Shown: in pieces, positions 18,753-54,954 of the stretch
Numbering within the stretch: position 1 is the stretch's first letter
Layout of the letters: each line of letters begins with the position of its first letter
Source: Cololabis saira
Taxonomy: Eukaryota; Chordata; Actinopteri; Beloniformes; Belonidae
NCBI RefSeq assembly: GCF_033807715.1
Contig: NC_084607.1
Coordinates: 15,858,941 to 15,922,940, forward strand
Length of the DNA: 64,000 nucleotides
Direction of reading: 5' to 3'
Position numbers and translations under genes: made by a program
The notes under the pieces: model-generated
Database searches by the model: none
Seen by the model: only the letters and a program-made list of their open reading frames with translations
What the model was told of the DNA's origin: nothing

Positions 18753-19528
18753 TAGTTACTGCAGAGTACCGCGGTTGAATTGGTTTGATATTGGATATTC
18801 GACATTCAAAGACATCCATTTAACTTGTGATACCTACCACTGATTTTGGTCATATTGCTTGTGATGTGTTCATGGTCATCTAGACTATATATCACAAGAG
18901 AGTAATTATTATAAAATCATATTATGGGCTGATTTAATGAGGTTTAATGATGATTTAATGAGGTTTAATGAATTCAACACCAAATGAATTCAACACCCAT
19001 AAAACTTGTGATACATAACACCGATTGTTTTCAAACCACTTGTGATGTGTTCATGGTCATCCAGACTATATATCACAAGACAGTAATTATTTAAAAAAAA
19101 AAAATCATACTATGGGCTGATTAATGTGGTTTAATGAATTCAACACCCATAATAAACAATTGGTGTTATGTATCACAAGTTTTATGGGTGTTGAATTCAT
19201 TAAATCAGCCCATAGTATGATTTTATAATAATTACAGTCTTGTGATATATAGTCTGGATGACCATGAACACATCACAAGTGGTTTGACCAAAATCAGTGG
19301 TATGTATCACAAGTTTTATGGGTGTTGAATTCATAAAACCACATTAAATCAGCCCATAATATGATTTTATAATAATTACTCTCTTGTGATATATAGTCTA
19401 GATGACCATGAACACATCACAAGCAATATGACCAAAATCAGTGGTATGTATCACAAGTTTTATGGATGTCTTTGAATGTCGAATATCCAATATCAAACCA
19501 ATTCAACCGCGGTTAGTTACTGCAGAGT
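18753..19528. mobile_element. 746-bp palindromic foldback element with 15-bp target duplication
   Basis: The element spans 18768-19513. It starts ACCGCGGTTGAATTGG and ends with the exact reverse complement; its terminal octamer ACCGCGGT is itself palindromic. Perfect 15-bp direct repeats TAGTTACTGCAGAGT flank it (18753-18767 and 19514-19528). Nearly the whole left half is the reverse complement of the right half, with the centre near 19150. Each arm carries about two tandem copies of a unit of roughly 170 bp that includes AACTTGTGATACATA, TCATGGTCATCTAGACTATA and ATTATGGGCTGATTTAATG. Within each unit CTTGTGAT and ATCACAAG form a smaller inverted pair. No coding capacity is visible. The superfamily is unknown: 15 bp is long for DNA-transposon target duplications. 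Confidence 0.85.
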
Positions 19529-20159
19529 CCAGGCTAGAAGGGACTGCTGCGCAAAGTAGTCTCTTCGCTGCTAAATACTTTAATTCAGTTTATCATTCTT
19601 GGGGATTTTACGTAGGAGCACAGATGGGTTTTAATGTTAACAAATGATGGAAATGGATGTGCATTTGTGGATTTCCACGTTTATCCCTTTTTTTCTGCTC
19701 CTCTTTATTCCTTTCGCGGCACTTCTGCCATCTTATATGGTATTTCCTGTGAGCAGTGCAGTTGTTTTAATCAGAGACATCTGCATCTGACGTTGTATGG
19801 CTCAAAGACACACTCAGATACATTTGACAAAAAGCTTCTTAATTGTATCTACAGTACAATGTTTGTTAGCGTTTTAACTACAACCATTGACAGGGGAAAT
19901 ACATGCGTTATTACACCTGAAGTTTGGCGCATTCTTCGATGTGTTGTAAGCGAACAAAAATCACAACTTCCTTCTAGCCACATCCACCGCCATTTCACAT
20001 ACTACTTTGCCCGAACGATTTTGATTTTAATCGACAATCCCATTACGCGAAACCATAAATAGTGTAATTTAAAGACGGCAAGAAAGAATGGGATCGCATC
20101 ATTGACAATACGGTTAAAAAAACTAACTTTAAAGTGAATACAACAGATAATTGACTCAC

Positions 20160-20245
20160 CGTTACAACAGTTAAAGGCGTCGGCCGATTGGAGGCTTCAC
20201 ATCCCAGCAGCCGGACATCTGTATCAAAACAGGACTTCCGGTTGC
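20160..20245 (-). promoter_or_regulatory. candidate promoter and non-coding first exon on the minus strand
   Basis: A CpG-containing patch holds an ETS-type ACTTCCGG (20234-20241; CCGGAAGT on the minus strand) and an ATTGG/CCAAT motif (20187-20191). A consensus donor, CG|GTGAGT, follows at 20160/20159 on the minus strand. The nearest downstream minus-strand gene is map3k14, so this could be a distal 5'UTR exon of it. No transcript evidence is available here. Confidence 0.35.
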
Positions 20246-20368
20246 ATTTCAAACTAAATTACTCGTTTCTTTTTAATTTCCAACAAATAAGCCAAACACA
20301 ACAGTCGACAAAATGCATTCTTTTGTTATCTATTAAATACTATAAGTATGTGTTTTACTTTGTCTACA

Positions 20369-21129
20369 GTTATATGCAGTACTGGAGTTGAGGGGGGATG
20401 AGGGGGGATGGCATCCCCCCTGAAATAAAAACGGTCAAAATCATCCCCCCTGTAAAACTGCCATCCCCCCTTTCCATCCCTTATGTCATTTCATCAATGA
20501 ATGTGGTTTTACTGCTATTTCAACATTTAGAGTCATCACCAGAAAAAGAACACCAGAAAAATAACATTTGACAATTTTCACCTGTTTCAAGTAAATTTTT
20601 ACTTGAAATAAGTAGGAAAATCTGCCAGTGGGACAAGATGTAGCATAAAAACAAGCAAAAAAATCTTGGCAGATTTTTCTACTTATTTTAAGTGAAAATC
20701 TACTTGAAACAGGTGAAAATTGTTCCAGTTCCAGTGATGAGTCTTGTTTTAAGTGTAATGAGATTTTTTTTTACTAAAATAAGACATTTTAACTAGAAAT
20801 AAGACAAATATTCTTGTTAAGATTTTGAGTTTTTGCAGTGATCCATTTTACTTATCCTGTGAAGGACAGAGTCATATTGATAAGTTCAGAAAACTGTTTT
20901 TTATTGTTGTGTTTTGATGTATTTGATTTAAGCCCAGTGGATATTTAAAGCTTACAGAAGGCTGCATTTAACTGCTGCTATGTCATTCCTGCAGTATTTC
21001 TGCAGGTGTTTTGGTCAGTGCTATTTGTAATATATTATATTATTTGTAATCAGCACAAATGATCTGTCCCCATATGATTAAATCCACCATCCCCCCTGAT
21101 TTTTGTTTACAACTCGAGTTGGTTATATG
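20369..21129 (+). mobile_element. hAT-type MITE, copy A
   Basis: The element (20377-21121, 745 bp) begins CAGTACTGGAGTTGAGG and ends CAACTCGAGTTG. Perfect 8-bp duplications GTTATATG flank it (20369-20376 and 21122-21129), the hAT signature. The ends carry runs of six G (or C) separated by ATGA or ATGG. An internal hairpin is formed by TTTCACCTGTTTCAAGTA and its complement. There is no transposase. Copy B, inverted, is at 59595-60349. Confidence 0.9.
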
Positions 21130-22790
21130 TTTTCTGTGTAATCCTAATTTAGGGTCGTGCTTTTAGTTTGAAAGAAAAACGTCAGTACTTCCTGTATGCG
21201 CCTGGTGATGACACTTTAGTTCCGTCTTTAGAAATGTCACCTGGAAATGGCAAAGGGCAATGGAAATGAAAGCTGCTAATAAAATGACATTTTAAGTATT
21301 TTATTTAAAAAGAACAAATTCTCGAAAGTTTAAAAAAAGTGTTTGAATCTGACTAATCTTGCTTTCTGAAATACCAGTCATTTAGTCTGTTTTACACAAT
21401 CGGCTACACAGCTGAGGTCTGTGTTATTTACCGTTTGCATAACGTAAGCCTTTTATAGTTTGAAACAATTCTATGTTTTACTAATGCACGACTGTAATTT
21501 CTCAGCAAATGCGTCATATGTCAATTGAGGTTATCTGTATTGAAAGTATTCTACCACAAGGTGGAGTTATAATCTGACTAAAAGTGTTATAGGCAGCTGG
21601 GCATAAATAAGCATTAAGTCAAGCGTCTCCATGTAACAGTACTGTGCCTGATATGTAATCTAATAGGCCTAACTATTCCAAAGTTGAATTATTTAGGTTA
21701 CAAAGTATTCATATTTTGGTAATAAAGGTGGTTATTACCAAAGGTTCTAAGTTTTGGCCTGTAAAATGTAATGTGTATTCCTATTCATGTTGGCCAAGCC
21801 TTTTAATGCTTGATATAGTCTTTTTTTAAGGTTTTAAACTGCTTTTACTTAGCGTGTGCATTTACAAAGATGACATTCGACTGACATAAAAATGCTTGTC
21901 CTGTGGGTAGGAACAATTAATTAATTAACATACATAACTAGTATCATTATTATTATGAGTATGACTGAATATTAAAGTGACTTAAGAAGGTTTCATCCAC
22001 CAACATGCATGAGTTTCCCTCATGTTGGGGGCAGTCAATGTAAATGTCCGTTCTCAGTAGAATTAGTGGAATTCATGTTATTGTTCCATTTATGTGAACA
22101 AAGGATTTCCAAAGTAAACCACAGAAGTTTGATGCAACAACAGACATGATACATTTCTAATCATCAAACATTTGTTTGGAGTATAATTTATAACAACAAC
22201 AAAGGACATTATAAGAAACTTTGGCTGCTCATGTGTACCGCAAGGTACATTTGAATTTTAACATTTAACATAGATAGATAAGTAAAGCTGCTGGAGACTG
22301 AATTTCCCAGAGGGAGTCATCCCAAAGGGATCAATAAAGTTGAGTCTAAGTCTGAATAAGTGACATCATTTGACTTAATTGGAGGCACACCTGTGAGTGT
22401 AATTTAAAGCCTCATTGCATGGCATCTGAAATAATAGTCTGGTTTATCCTTGAGCGCAATTTACAGATCTCTTAGGGTCTCATGTTTATCTGTTCAAACA
22501 ACAATATGCAAGTATAAACAGCATGGGAAATTGCAACCACCATACTGCTCAGGAAGCTCAGACAGCTGAAAGTGTTTGGGTGTGAACTGTGTAAGTGAAC
22601 CCCAGAAGAAAAAACAATGAAAGACCTTGTACAGACGCTGGCTGAAACTGAGAACAGTACTGTTACGTGCAATAAAACAAATTCTGCGCTGGCATGAGCT
22701 GAAAGACCATGCAGCGAGAGAATCAGTACTCTAAACAACGATGAAGAAAACAATGAAGAAAAAAAACACAAACTAAAAACACAGTTTTGA
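21130..22790. other. spacer without recognisable gene
   Basis: AT-rich sequence between hAT copy A and a Tc1 relic. The only structured piece is a retrotransposon-like tail at about 22262-22345 that includes AAAGGGATCAATAAAGTTGA. Confidence 0.5.
22262..22345 (+). repeat. non-LTR retrotransposon 3' tail fragment
   Basis: The run GAATTTCCCAGAGGGAGTCA followed by GGGATCAATAAAGTTGAG resembles the 3' end of fish CR1/L2-like LINEs, as does the tail near 60710-60735. Confidence 0.55.
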
Positions 22791-23155
22791 GACAGTTTTG
22801 CATCAAGCTATGGGGACAGAGTCCTTAATATTTGGAGGCATCTCCTACAGTCTGATAATGGTATTACATTAACCGTTTTGTCATAATGAACATCATTATG
22901 TTTTGATAAAAGAGTGGGTCACTTCCAGGCCTCAGAAAAACATCCCAACTCTGAAGTATGGTGGTGAAGGCACCACGTTGTGGGGCAGCTTTGCTGCAGG
23001 AAGGATAGGAGCATTTCATAAAATAGACAACATCATGAGGAAATAATATGGGTGTATTGAAGTTTGGGCGTGGAGGGCTCTTCCAAATGGACCGTGACCT
23101 CAATAATACCTCTAAATTAGTTGCAAAGTGGCTCAAGAACAACATCTTTTTAATA
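22790..23155 (+). pseudogene. degenerate Tc1-like transposase
   Basis: One frame reads LKYGGEGTTLWGSFAAGRIG followed by AFHKIDNIMRK, a decayed version of the Tc1 core that precedes the second catalytic Asp. Frame breaks and stops follow. Terminal repeats were not found. Confidence 0.75.
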
Positions 23156-23171
23156 TAGGATAATTATTTTA

Positions 23172-23300
23172 TTAGATTAGATTAGATTAGATTAGATTGT
23201 CCTTTATTCATCCTTCAGTGAGGAAATTCACTTTGAGCAGCAGCAGTACACACAACACACATGCAGCAAAAAATGATAAAAAAGTAAAAAATATTACAAA
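23172..23300. repeat. (ATTAG)n run and retrotransposon-like tail
   Basis: Five ATTAG units precede TTGTCCTTTATTCATCCTTC and GAGGAAATTCACTTTGAG, an inverted LINE-type tail. A related stretch is at 37030-37130. Confidence 0.5.
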
Positions 23301-24673
23301 ATATAAACAGTATATACAGTGGAATGAAAAAAAATATATAATATTTTTAAGTCTACCTTTTTAGTTACATGTTAATGAATATAAAAAAAAGAGATGTACT
23401 TTATCTGTAGTCAGCCTCATGTGTCAATATCGTACAAGTGTCCTTTTGTAGTATATTTTTTTCAGGAGGAACAGATTATTTGTCATTTAAATGTCTAGTA
23501 AAAGCCATAAATGAAATGTGAACTCATACTTTACTAAAATATGAGTCCAACCATATTGCAGTACATAACAAAAATTATTTTAGTTATGTACTCCAATATG
23601 GGTGGAACTGACTGTGTTCAATCAGCATATGACATGATCTCATAGCCATCCCACCTCCTCAAAATCACATCATGCCAGATTTTGACATCAAACGTAATCC
23701 GGTTCCTATATACATTGGAATCACATCGTTATGTACACTAATAATAGTAACAATAATCACAAGTGTACCAAGCCGCTAGGGGCCAGGGGCCCCTTCTGCT
23801 TTACTGGTTGCTTGTTTTACTTTACCGTCTAAAGCCATTATTTGATCTTTTATGAAAGTAAACTATGTGGGTTAGTGAACCTAACTTGACCTAGGTGCGG
23901 TTAATAAGTATCTCGTTATCTTGGCTCACTACATCAGTAATCGGAACCTACGTTCAAGCAGTTACATTAACCTGAAAAGGCCGCACCTCCTTTGGCCATA
24001 ATTCATTTCAGTTCGCTGCTGCTAGTGATTGGAATCATCTGCAGCAAACACTTAAACTTCACACATTCATCCCATTCTCCTCCTTCAAAAATACACTCCC
24101 AACATTCATCTGTGATCGTTGCACATGTTTGTAACTCTTCTGGACCAGCACTAACACCTTTTTATTCATATTTTTTACGTGTTGTGTGTTTTTTATATAT
24201 CGTGTTTGATTCTTTGTCTCACTGTGATTGTATGTGTATTTAACATAAATCTGTTTAAAAAGAGATACAAAAAATGATTTATAAACAGGTATATGGAAGA
24301 GGAAATGGGTTAACCAGGAGTGTGAGAAACAAATAAAATAGGGATAGGGATAAAAAGGTATATTATACTTGCTTAAGATATGTTTAGATATTTATGTGGA
24401 TATTTATGTAATATATATTATATGTTGAGAGGGATAGTTATAATTATGTAATATATGTTATGTTAATATATGTTAATTATGTTATATATTTATTAGGTAT
24501 GTAGCATATATATATTTATAGGGATATTTATGTAGTTTATATAGTGTATATTTATATAGATTTATATAATATTTGTATTTTCTATATATTGATATAATAT
24601 TTCTGTAATATTTATGTTTTCTATATACTTATATGGATAATTATGTAGTAATAGGCATGTTTATGTAGTATTA

Positions 24674-24913
24674 ATATAGACCAGGGGTCTCCAAACCTGG
24701 TCCTGGAGAGCACCTATCCAGCATGTTTTAGATCTTTCCCTGCTTCAGCACACCATGATACAAGGATCTGTGTCACCAACAGAAATGTCCAGACCTTGAT
24801 GACAAGTTAATGACGACCATTGATTAGAATCAGGTGTGTTCATGCAGGGAGACATATAAAACATGCTGGACAGGTGCTCTCCCGGACCAGGGTTGGAGAC
24901 CCCTGATATAGAC
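24674..24913. mobile_element. hAT-type MITE with perfect 8-bp target duplication
   Basis: The element (24682-24905, 224 bp) begins CAGGGGTCTCCAAACCTGG and ends with the near-perfect inverse CCAGGGTTGGAGACCCCTG. Perfect duplications ATATAGAC flank it (24674-24681 and 24906-24913). There is no coding sequence. I remember similar ends as a common fish hAT MITE. Confidence 0.92.
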
Positions 24914-24959
24914 TATATTTATATGGATATTGTGTAGATATAATGATAACAATAATGTA

Positions 24960-25560
24960 AATTCATAGAGTTATAAAGGGGTAGGAACTAGGAAAAAGCG
25001 TATACTTCTTCCTACTCCTTTTTTCGAACATATGTGAATATGGGAGAGAGGAGGATGATGGCTAAGCTATCATCCATGATGGAGAAGGACTCCCACCCCA
25101 TGAAGGACACCTTCAGAGCGCTGGAGAGCTCTTTCAGCGACAGGCTCCTTCACCCTAAATGTGTGAAGGAACGCTACAGAAGGTCCTTCCTCCCTGCAGC
25201 TGTGAGACTACACAACCAGCACTGCTCACAGTAGACCACAAACATAACAACCTGACAATAAATATACATACCGGAAAATAATGTGCAATATCATTCTCTG
25301 CAACGTGCAATTATGCAAATAACATCTGTAAATATCCATCTGTTATTTTTTTTTTATATACTAGTATTTCTTATTACTTATTTTTATTCTCCTTCTTCTT
25401 CTTATTATTATTGTATATACTGTTTATAGTGTTTTATTATTATTGTGTGATATTGATGCCTCTTGTGTTTTGCACTATCCCCTTTGCTGCTGTAATCTGG
25501 AAATTTACCCTCTGTGGGACTATTAAAGGATTTCTTATCTTATCTTATCTTAAATATGAA
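24960..25560 (+). mobile_element. LINE (non-LTR retrotransposon) 3' fragment
   Basis: An open stretch at 25034-25234 ends in KERYRRSFLPAAVRLHN, a C-terminal motif of CR1/L2/Rex-like LINE ORF2 proteins, then a stop. A 3' tail follows with GTGGGACTATTAAAGGATTT and a TTATC repeat, the slipped tail expected after target-primed insertion. The reverse transcriptase and endonuclease domains are absent (5' truncation). Confidence 0.75.
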
Positions 25561-25599
25561 GATGTTACTGTTTATTTTTTTATATACATGTTCCAAATA

Positions 25600-25737
25600 A
25601 AAATTCATTCAATCATTCATTCGTTCATTCATTCATTCGTTCGTTCATTCATTCATTCATTCATTCATTCATTCATTCATTCATTCATTCATTCATTCAT
25701 TCATTCATTCATTCATTCATTCATTCATTCATTCGTT
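25600..25737. repeat. (ATTC)n tetranucleotide microsatellite
   Basis: About 34 ATTC units with a few ATTCG and AATC variants at the left edge. Its open frame (IHSFIHSF) is an artefact. Confidence 0.97.
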
Positions 25738-25740
25738 TGA

Positions 25741-25856
25741 CTCTTTGTGCTGCCTCTTGCCCAGGTCGTCATTGTAAATGAGAAACGAAACTGTTCTCAA
25801 TTAACTTACCAGGTTAAATAAAGGTTAAATAAAAAAATAAAAAAATAAAATAAAGT
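25741..25856 (+). repeat. LINE 3' terminus upstream of gpatch8
   Basis: TTCTCAATTAACTTACCAGG followed by TTAAATAAAGGTTAAATAAA is a widespread fish LINE 3' end with an A-rich tail. It ends about 195 bp before the gpatch8 start codon. Confidence 0.65.
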
Positions 25857-25902
25857 AGGGCTTTGGTTCCTTTGGTTGCACTTGACAGAACGGGGGTGTT
25901 TT

Positions 25903-26022
25903 CGTGAGTCCTGCGCAGACCGGGCGGACAGACGTGAGTTCTGCGCAGACCGGGCGGACAGACGTGAGTTCTGCGCAGACCGGGCGGACAGACGTGAGTT
26001 CTGCGCAGACCGGGCGGACAGA
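25903..26022 (+). repeat. gpatch8: 30-bp minisatellite, 4 copies, in gpatch8 5' region
   Basis: Four head-to-tail copies of a 30-bp unit (phase: CGTGAGTTCTGCGCAGACCG then GGCGGACAGA). Copies 2-4 are identical and copy 1 differs by one base. Each copy holds TGCGCA (an NRF-1-like half site) and a donor-like GTGAGT. The array ends 28 bp before the gpatch8 ATG, so it lies in the core promoter or 5'UTR. Confidence 0.97.
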
Positions 26023-26040
26023 CGGCAGAAGCTTCTGCCG
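26023..26040. repeat. gpatch8: perfect 18-bp palindrome just before gpatch8 ATG
   Basis: CGGCAGAAGCTTCTGCCG is its own reverse complement, directly abuts the minisatellite and ends 10 bp before the start codon. If transcribed it could fold into a stem in the 5'UTR. Confidence 0.9.
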
Positions 26041-26050
26041 TGTTTAGAAA

Positions 26051-52757
<26,707 letters not shown>

Positions 52758-53850
52758 TTGGTGATGGAGGTGAAATGGGGTATTCACAACGCCCAGTTTC
52801 TGGCAGAAATTTTGTATAGGGATTTAGACAAAGTCTTTTATGGAGGCCAAAACCTGCACGTGAGTGAGTTGTGGTTACAAAGTGGTCCAGCCTGTGTTGG
52901 CTACGGTATCAACACTAAAGGTTTCAGTGGGTTCATGAGTTGTTTTTTTTTCCTCCTATGTTTTCCTGGAATTTAAAAAATGTATTGTAGACCCAAAGAC
53001 TATGAGATTGGCTTATGTTCCAATCTAGGCTGTATTACCACCCTGATATACCACTGGAGTTTATTTTCCACACAAATTATTTGTCACAATATTTGTAGAA
53101 TTTTGTCAGCCAAAGAGCCATAATGGCTGAGGTTATAAACAGTAAAATGTTAAGACGGGACAAAGAAGTGATTTTGTTTGTTACATACAGCTACAGCGAT
53201 AATGTAAGGAGTTCAGAGATGTAAAGTTTGATCATTTCTGATACTGTTTATACTCTTAATATGACTACTTGCTTTCTATTGGATTCTTGGACTTAATAAT
53301 TTGTTATTCAGTAACTTGTTCATATAAATGAGTGTGTAATGTGAAGAACCCTGGTTATGACAACCATATGAAATTACAGCTATGGTGTCTAAACTGTCCC
53401 ATTGATGGAGAAATGTGTTGTAGGGGTTTTATGACATCCCCAAGAGTTTGACACAAAGCTTGTGTTCCCCGATTGAGGGTGCAGGTGAATCAATTGCACT
53501 GAAATCTGTACATCAAAATGGTGCTTAAGCATCATTTAACAATAGGATTGTAGTATACTGCAATAATTGTATTTTTGTTTTTAAATTATTTTCCAAAATG
53601 CTCTTCAAAAGAAGGGCTGTGTTTGCCTTTTGTAAATATGTGCTGTATATTAACCTATTAACATTAATAGCCGAGACTCCTATTGGAAAAGCAGATAGAT
53701 GGACATGTACTCTTTCAGTTGTTTCTAAAGTGTCCTGGCTAAGGCTGACAGCGATGGCAAGAAAGTGATCTGTTTAAAAGTAGCAACTATGTATTTTTAA
53801 AAAAACATAACTGTTTCAGCAAATAAAATCTTCATTTCTTGTGTTTTATC
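52758..53850 (+). terminator. gpatch8: gpatch8 3'UTR with polyadenylation signal
   Basis: Non-coding sequence follows the stop. The canonical AATAAA at 53822-53827 is followed by a GT-rich stretch (TTCTTGTGTTTTATCC), giving a 3'UTR of about 1.1 kb. Confidence 0.6.
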
Positions 53851-54074
53851 CAAAATGTGTAGAGTTCATGACATTCACATTGATCAAGGTGTCGTCATAT
53901 TCCCACAAACGTGGATTACATGGTTGAGCACCCAACAGTAGATGGAGCCCTAGTCACACTGAATAGACTTACAGCAAATTACATTTAGAAATGACATATG
54001 CTTTTAAGATTACTGCCTGTAAAAGAAAAAAACTGGTTTTGTCACCAGCAGAACAATTTGATGAAGACAAACAA

Positions 54075-54954
54075 AGTCAATCATGCATTTTTTTTATTTT
54101 GTTAGATATAAATCCCTCACATAGTGAGACTCAAGCCGCATAGAGGAAAGCCAAAACAATCGCAAAAGACGGCTGCTTTCATTTTTTTTTTAACAGAACA
54201 TCTATCCTGTTTCCGGTTTTTAACCGTGGCTACAGAAGGTTGTTGCCAGTTTATTAGGCACATGTACCCTAACAATACTTAAAGAACTAAAAAAGAAATC
54301 CCACTTTCATAACTGTATTGTGAAAACAAAGAGAGATGTGGATTATCTCTGATCGTTATACCACATCACTCTTGTCTTTCCCCACTTTATTTGTTCTTGA
54401 AGCTGTTTTAAATCAGTCTGTGCCAGTTGTACCTAATAAGCTGACAACTCAGTTTACTCAATACTACATGAAACAGGTCATTTTGGGGGTATTTTTAAGC
54501 TGCAAAACAATGAAACATGGAGCATAATATTTCCACAGTTGTACTCCTATATTTGAAAATGATGCATGCTCAACAAGGAAAGGTTGGACACATTGACAAT
54601 CTTAGAAAACAAAACAATTAGTATTTAGGGAATAAAACCAAGAGCATTCTGGTTTACAGTTTTTAACAGTGGTTTTCATCAAAGTGGATGCATGGCAGTA
54701 AATCAGGAGAAAGAATGGTCAGGTTTTACAGTCTTAGAGCTCTCATGGAGTAAAATACTGTTTAGAATTAAGGTTTTCTTCAACCTTACTATTTAGCAAA
54801 AATCCTAAATAAAATTAAAAAAACATCTCAGAAAAAAAAAAACATAATTGCACCATTTATAAAAAAACAACTTTAATGTAATTATAGATTCATATCATCT
54901 GGGATGAGGCGCTGCAGAAATGTCCAAGTCTGATTAGTTGTGGATGGACGATGA
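54075..54954 (-). terminator. gosr2: gosr2 3'UTR with candidate polyadenylation signals
   Basis: On the minus strand AATAAA occurs at 54093-54098 and 54386-54391 downstream of the gosr2 stop. If the distal one is used, the gosr2 and gpatch8 transcripts end only about 200 bp apart. Confidence 0.45.

Noticed and set aside
18753..19528. CRISPR-like reading of the repeated units
   Set aside because: The units are long, few and arranged as inverted pairs in a vertebrate genome; there are no short regular spacers or cas genes.
19634..20062. 142-codon plus-strand frame
   Set aside because: No domain, no coding-like composition and no exon partners; it ends beside a promoter-like patch and is most likely chance.
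25411..25740. Frame with Ile-His-Ser-Phe repeats
   Set aside because: It is the translation of the ATTC microsatellite after a LINE tail.
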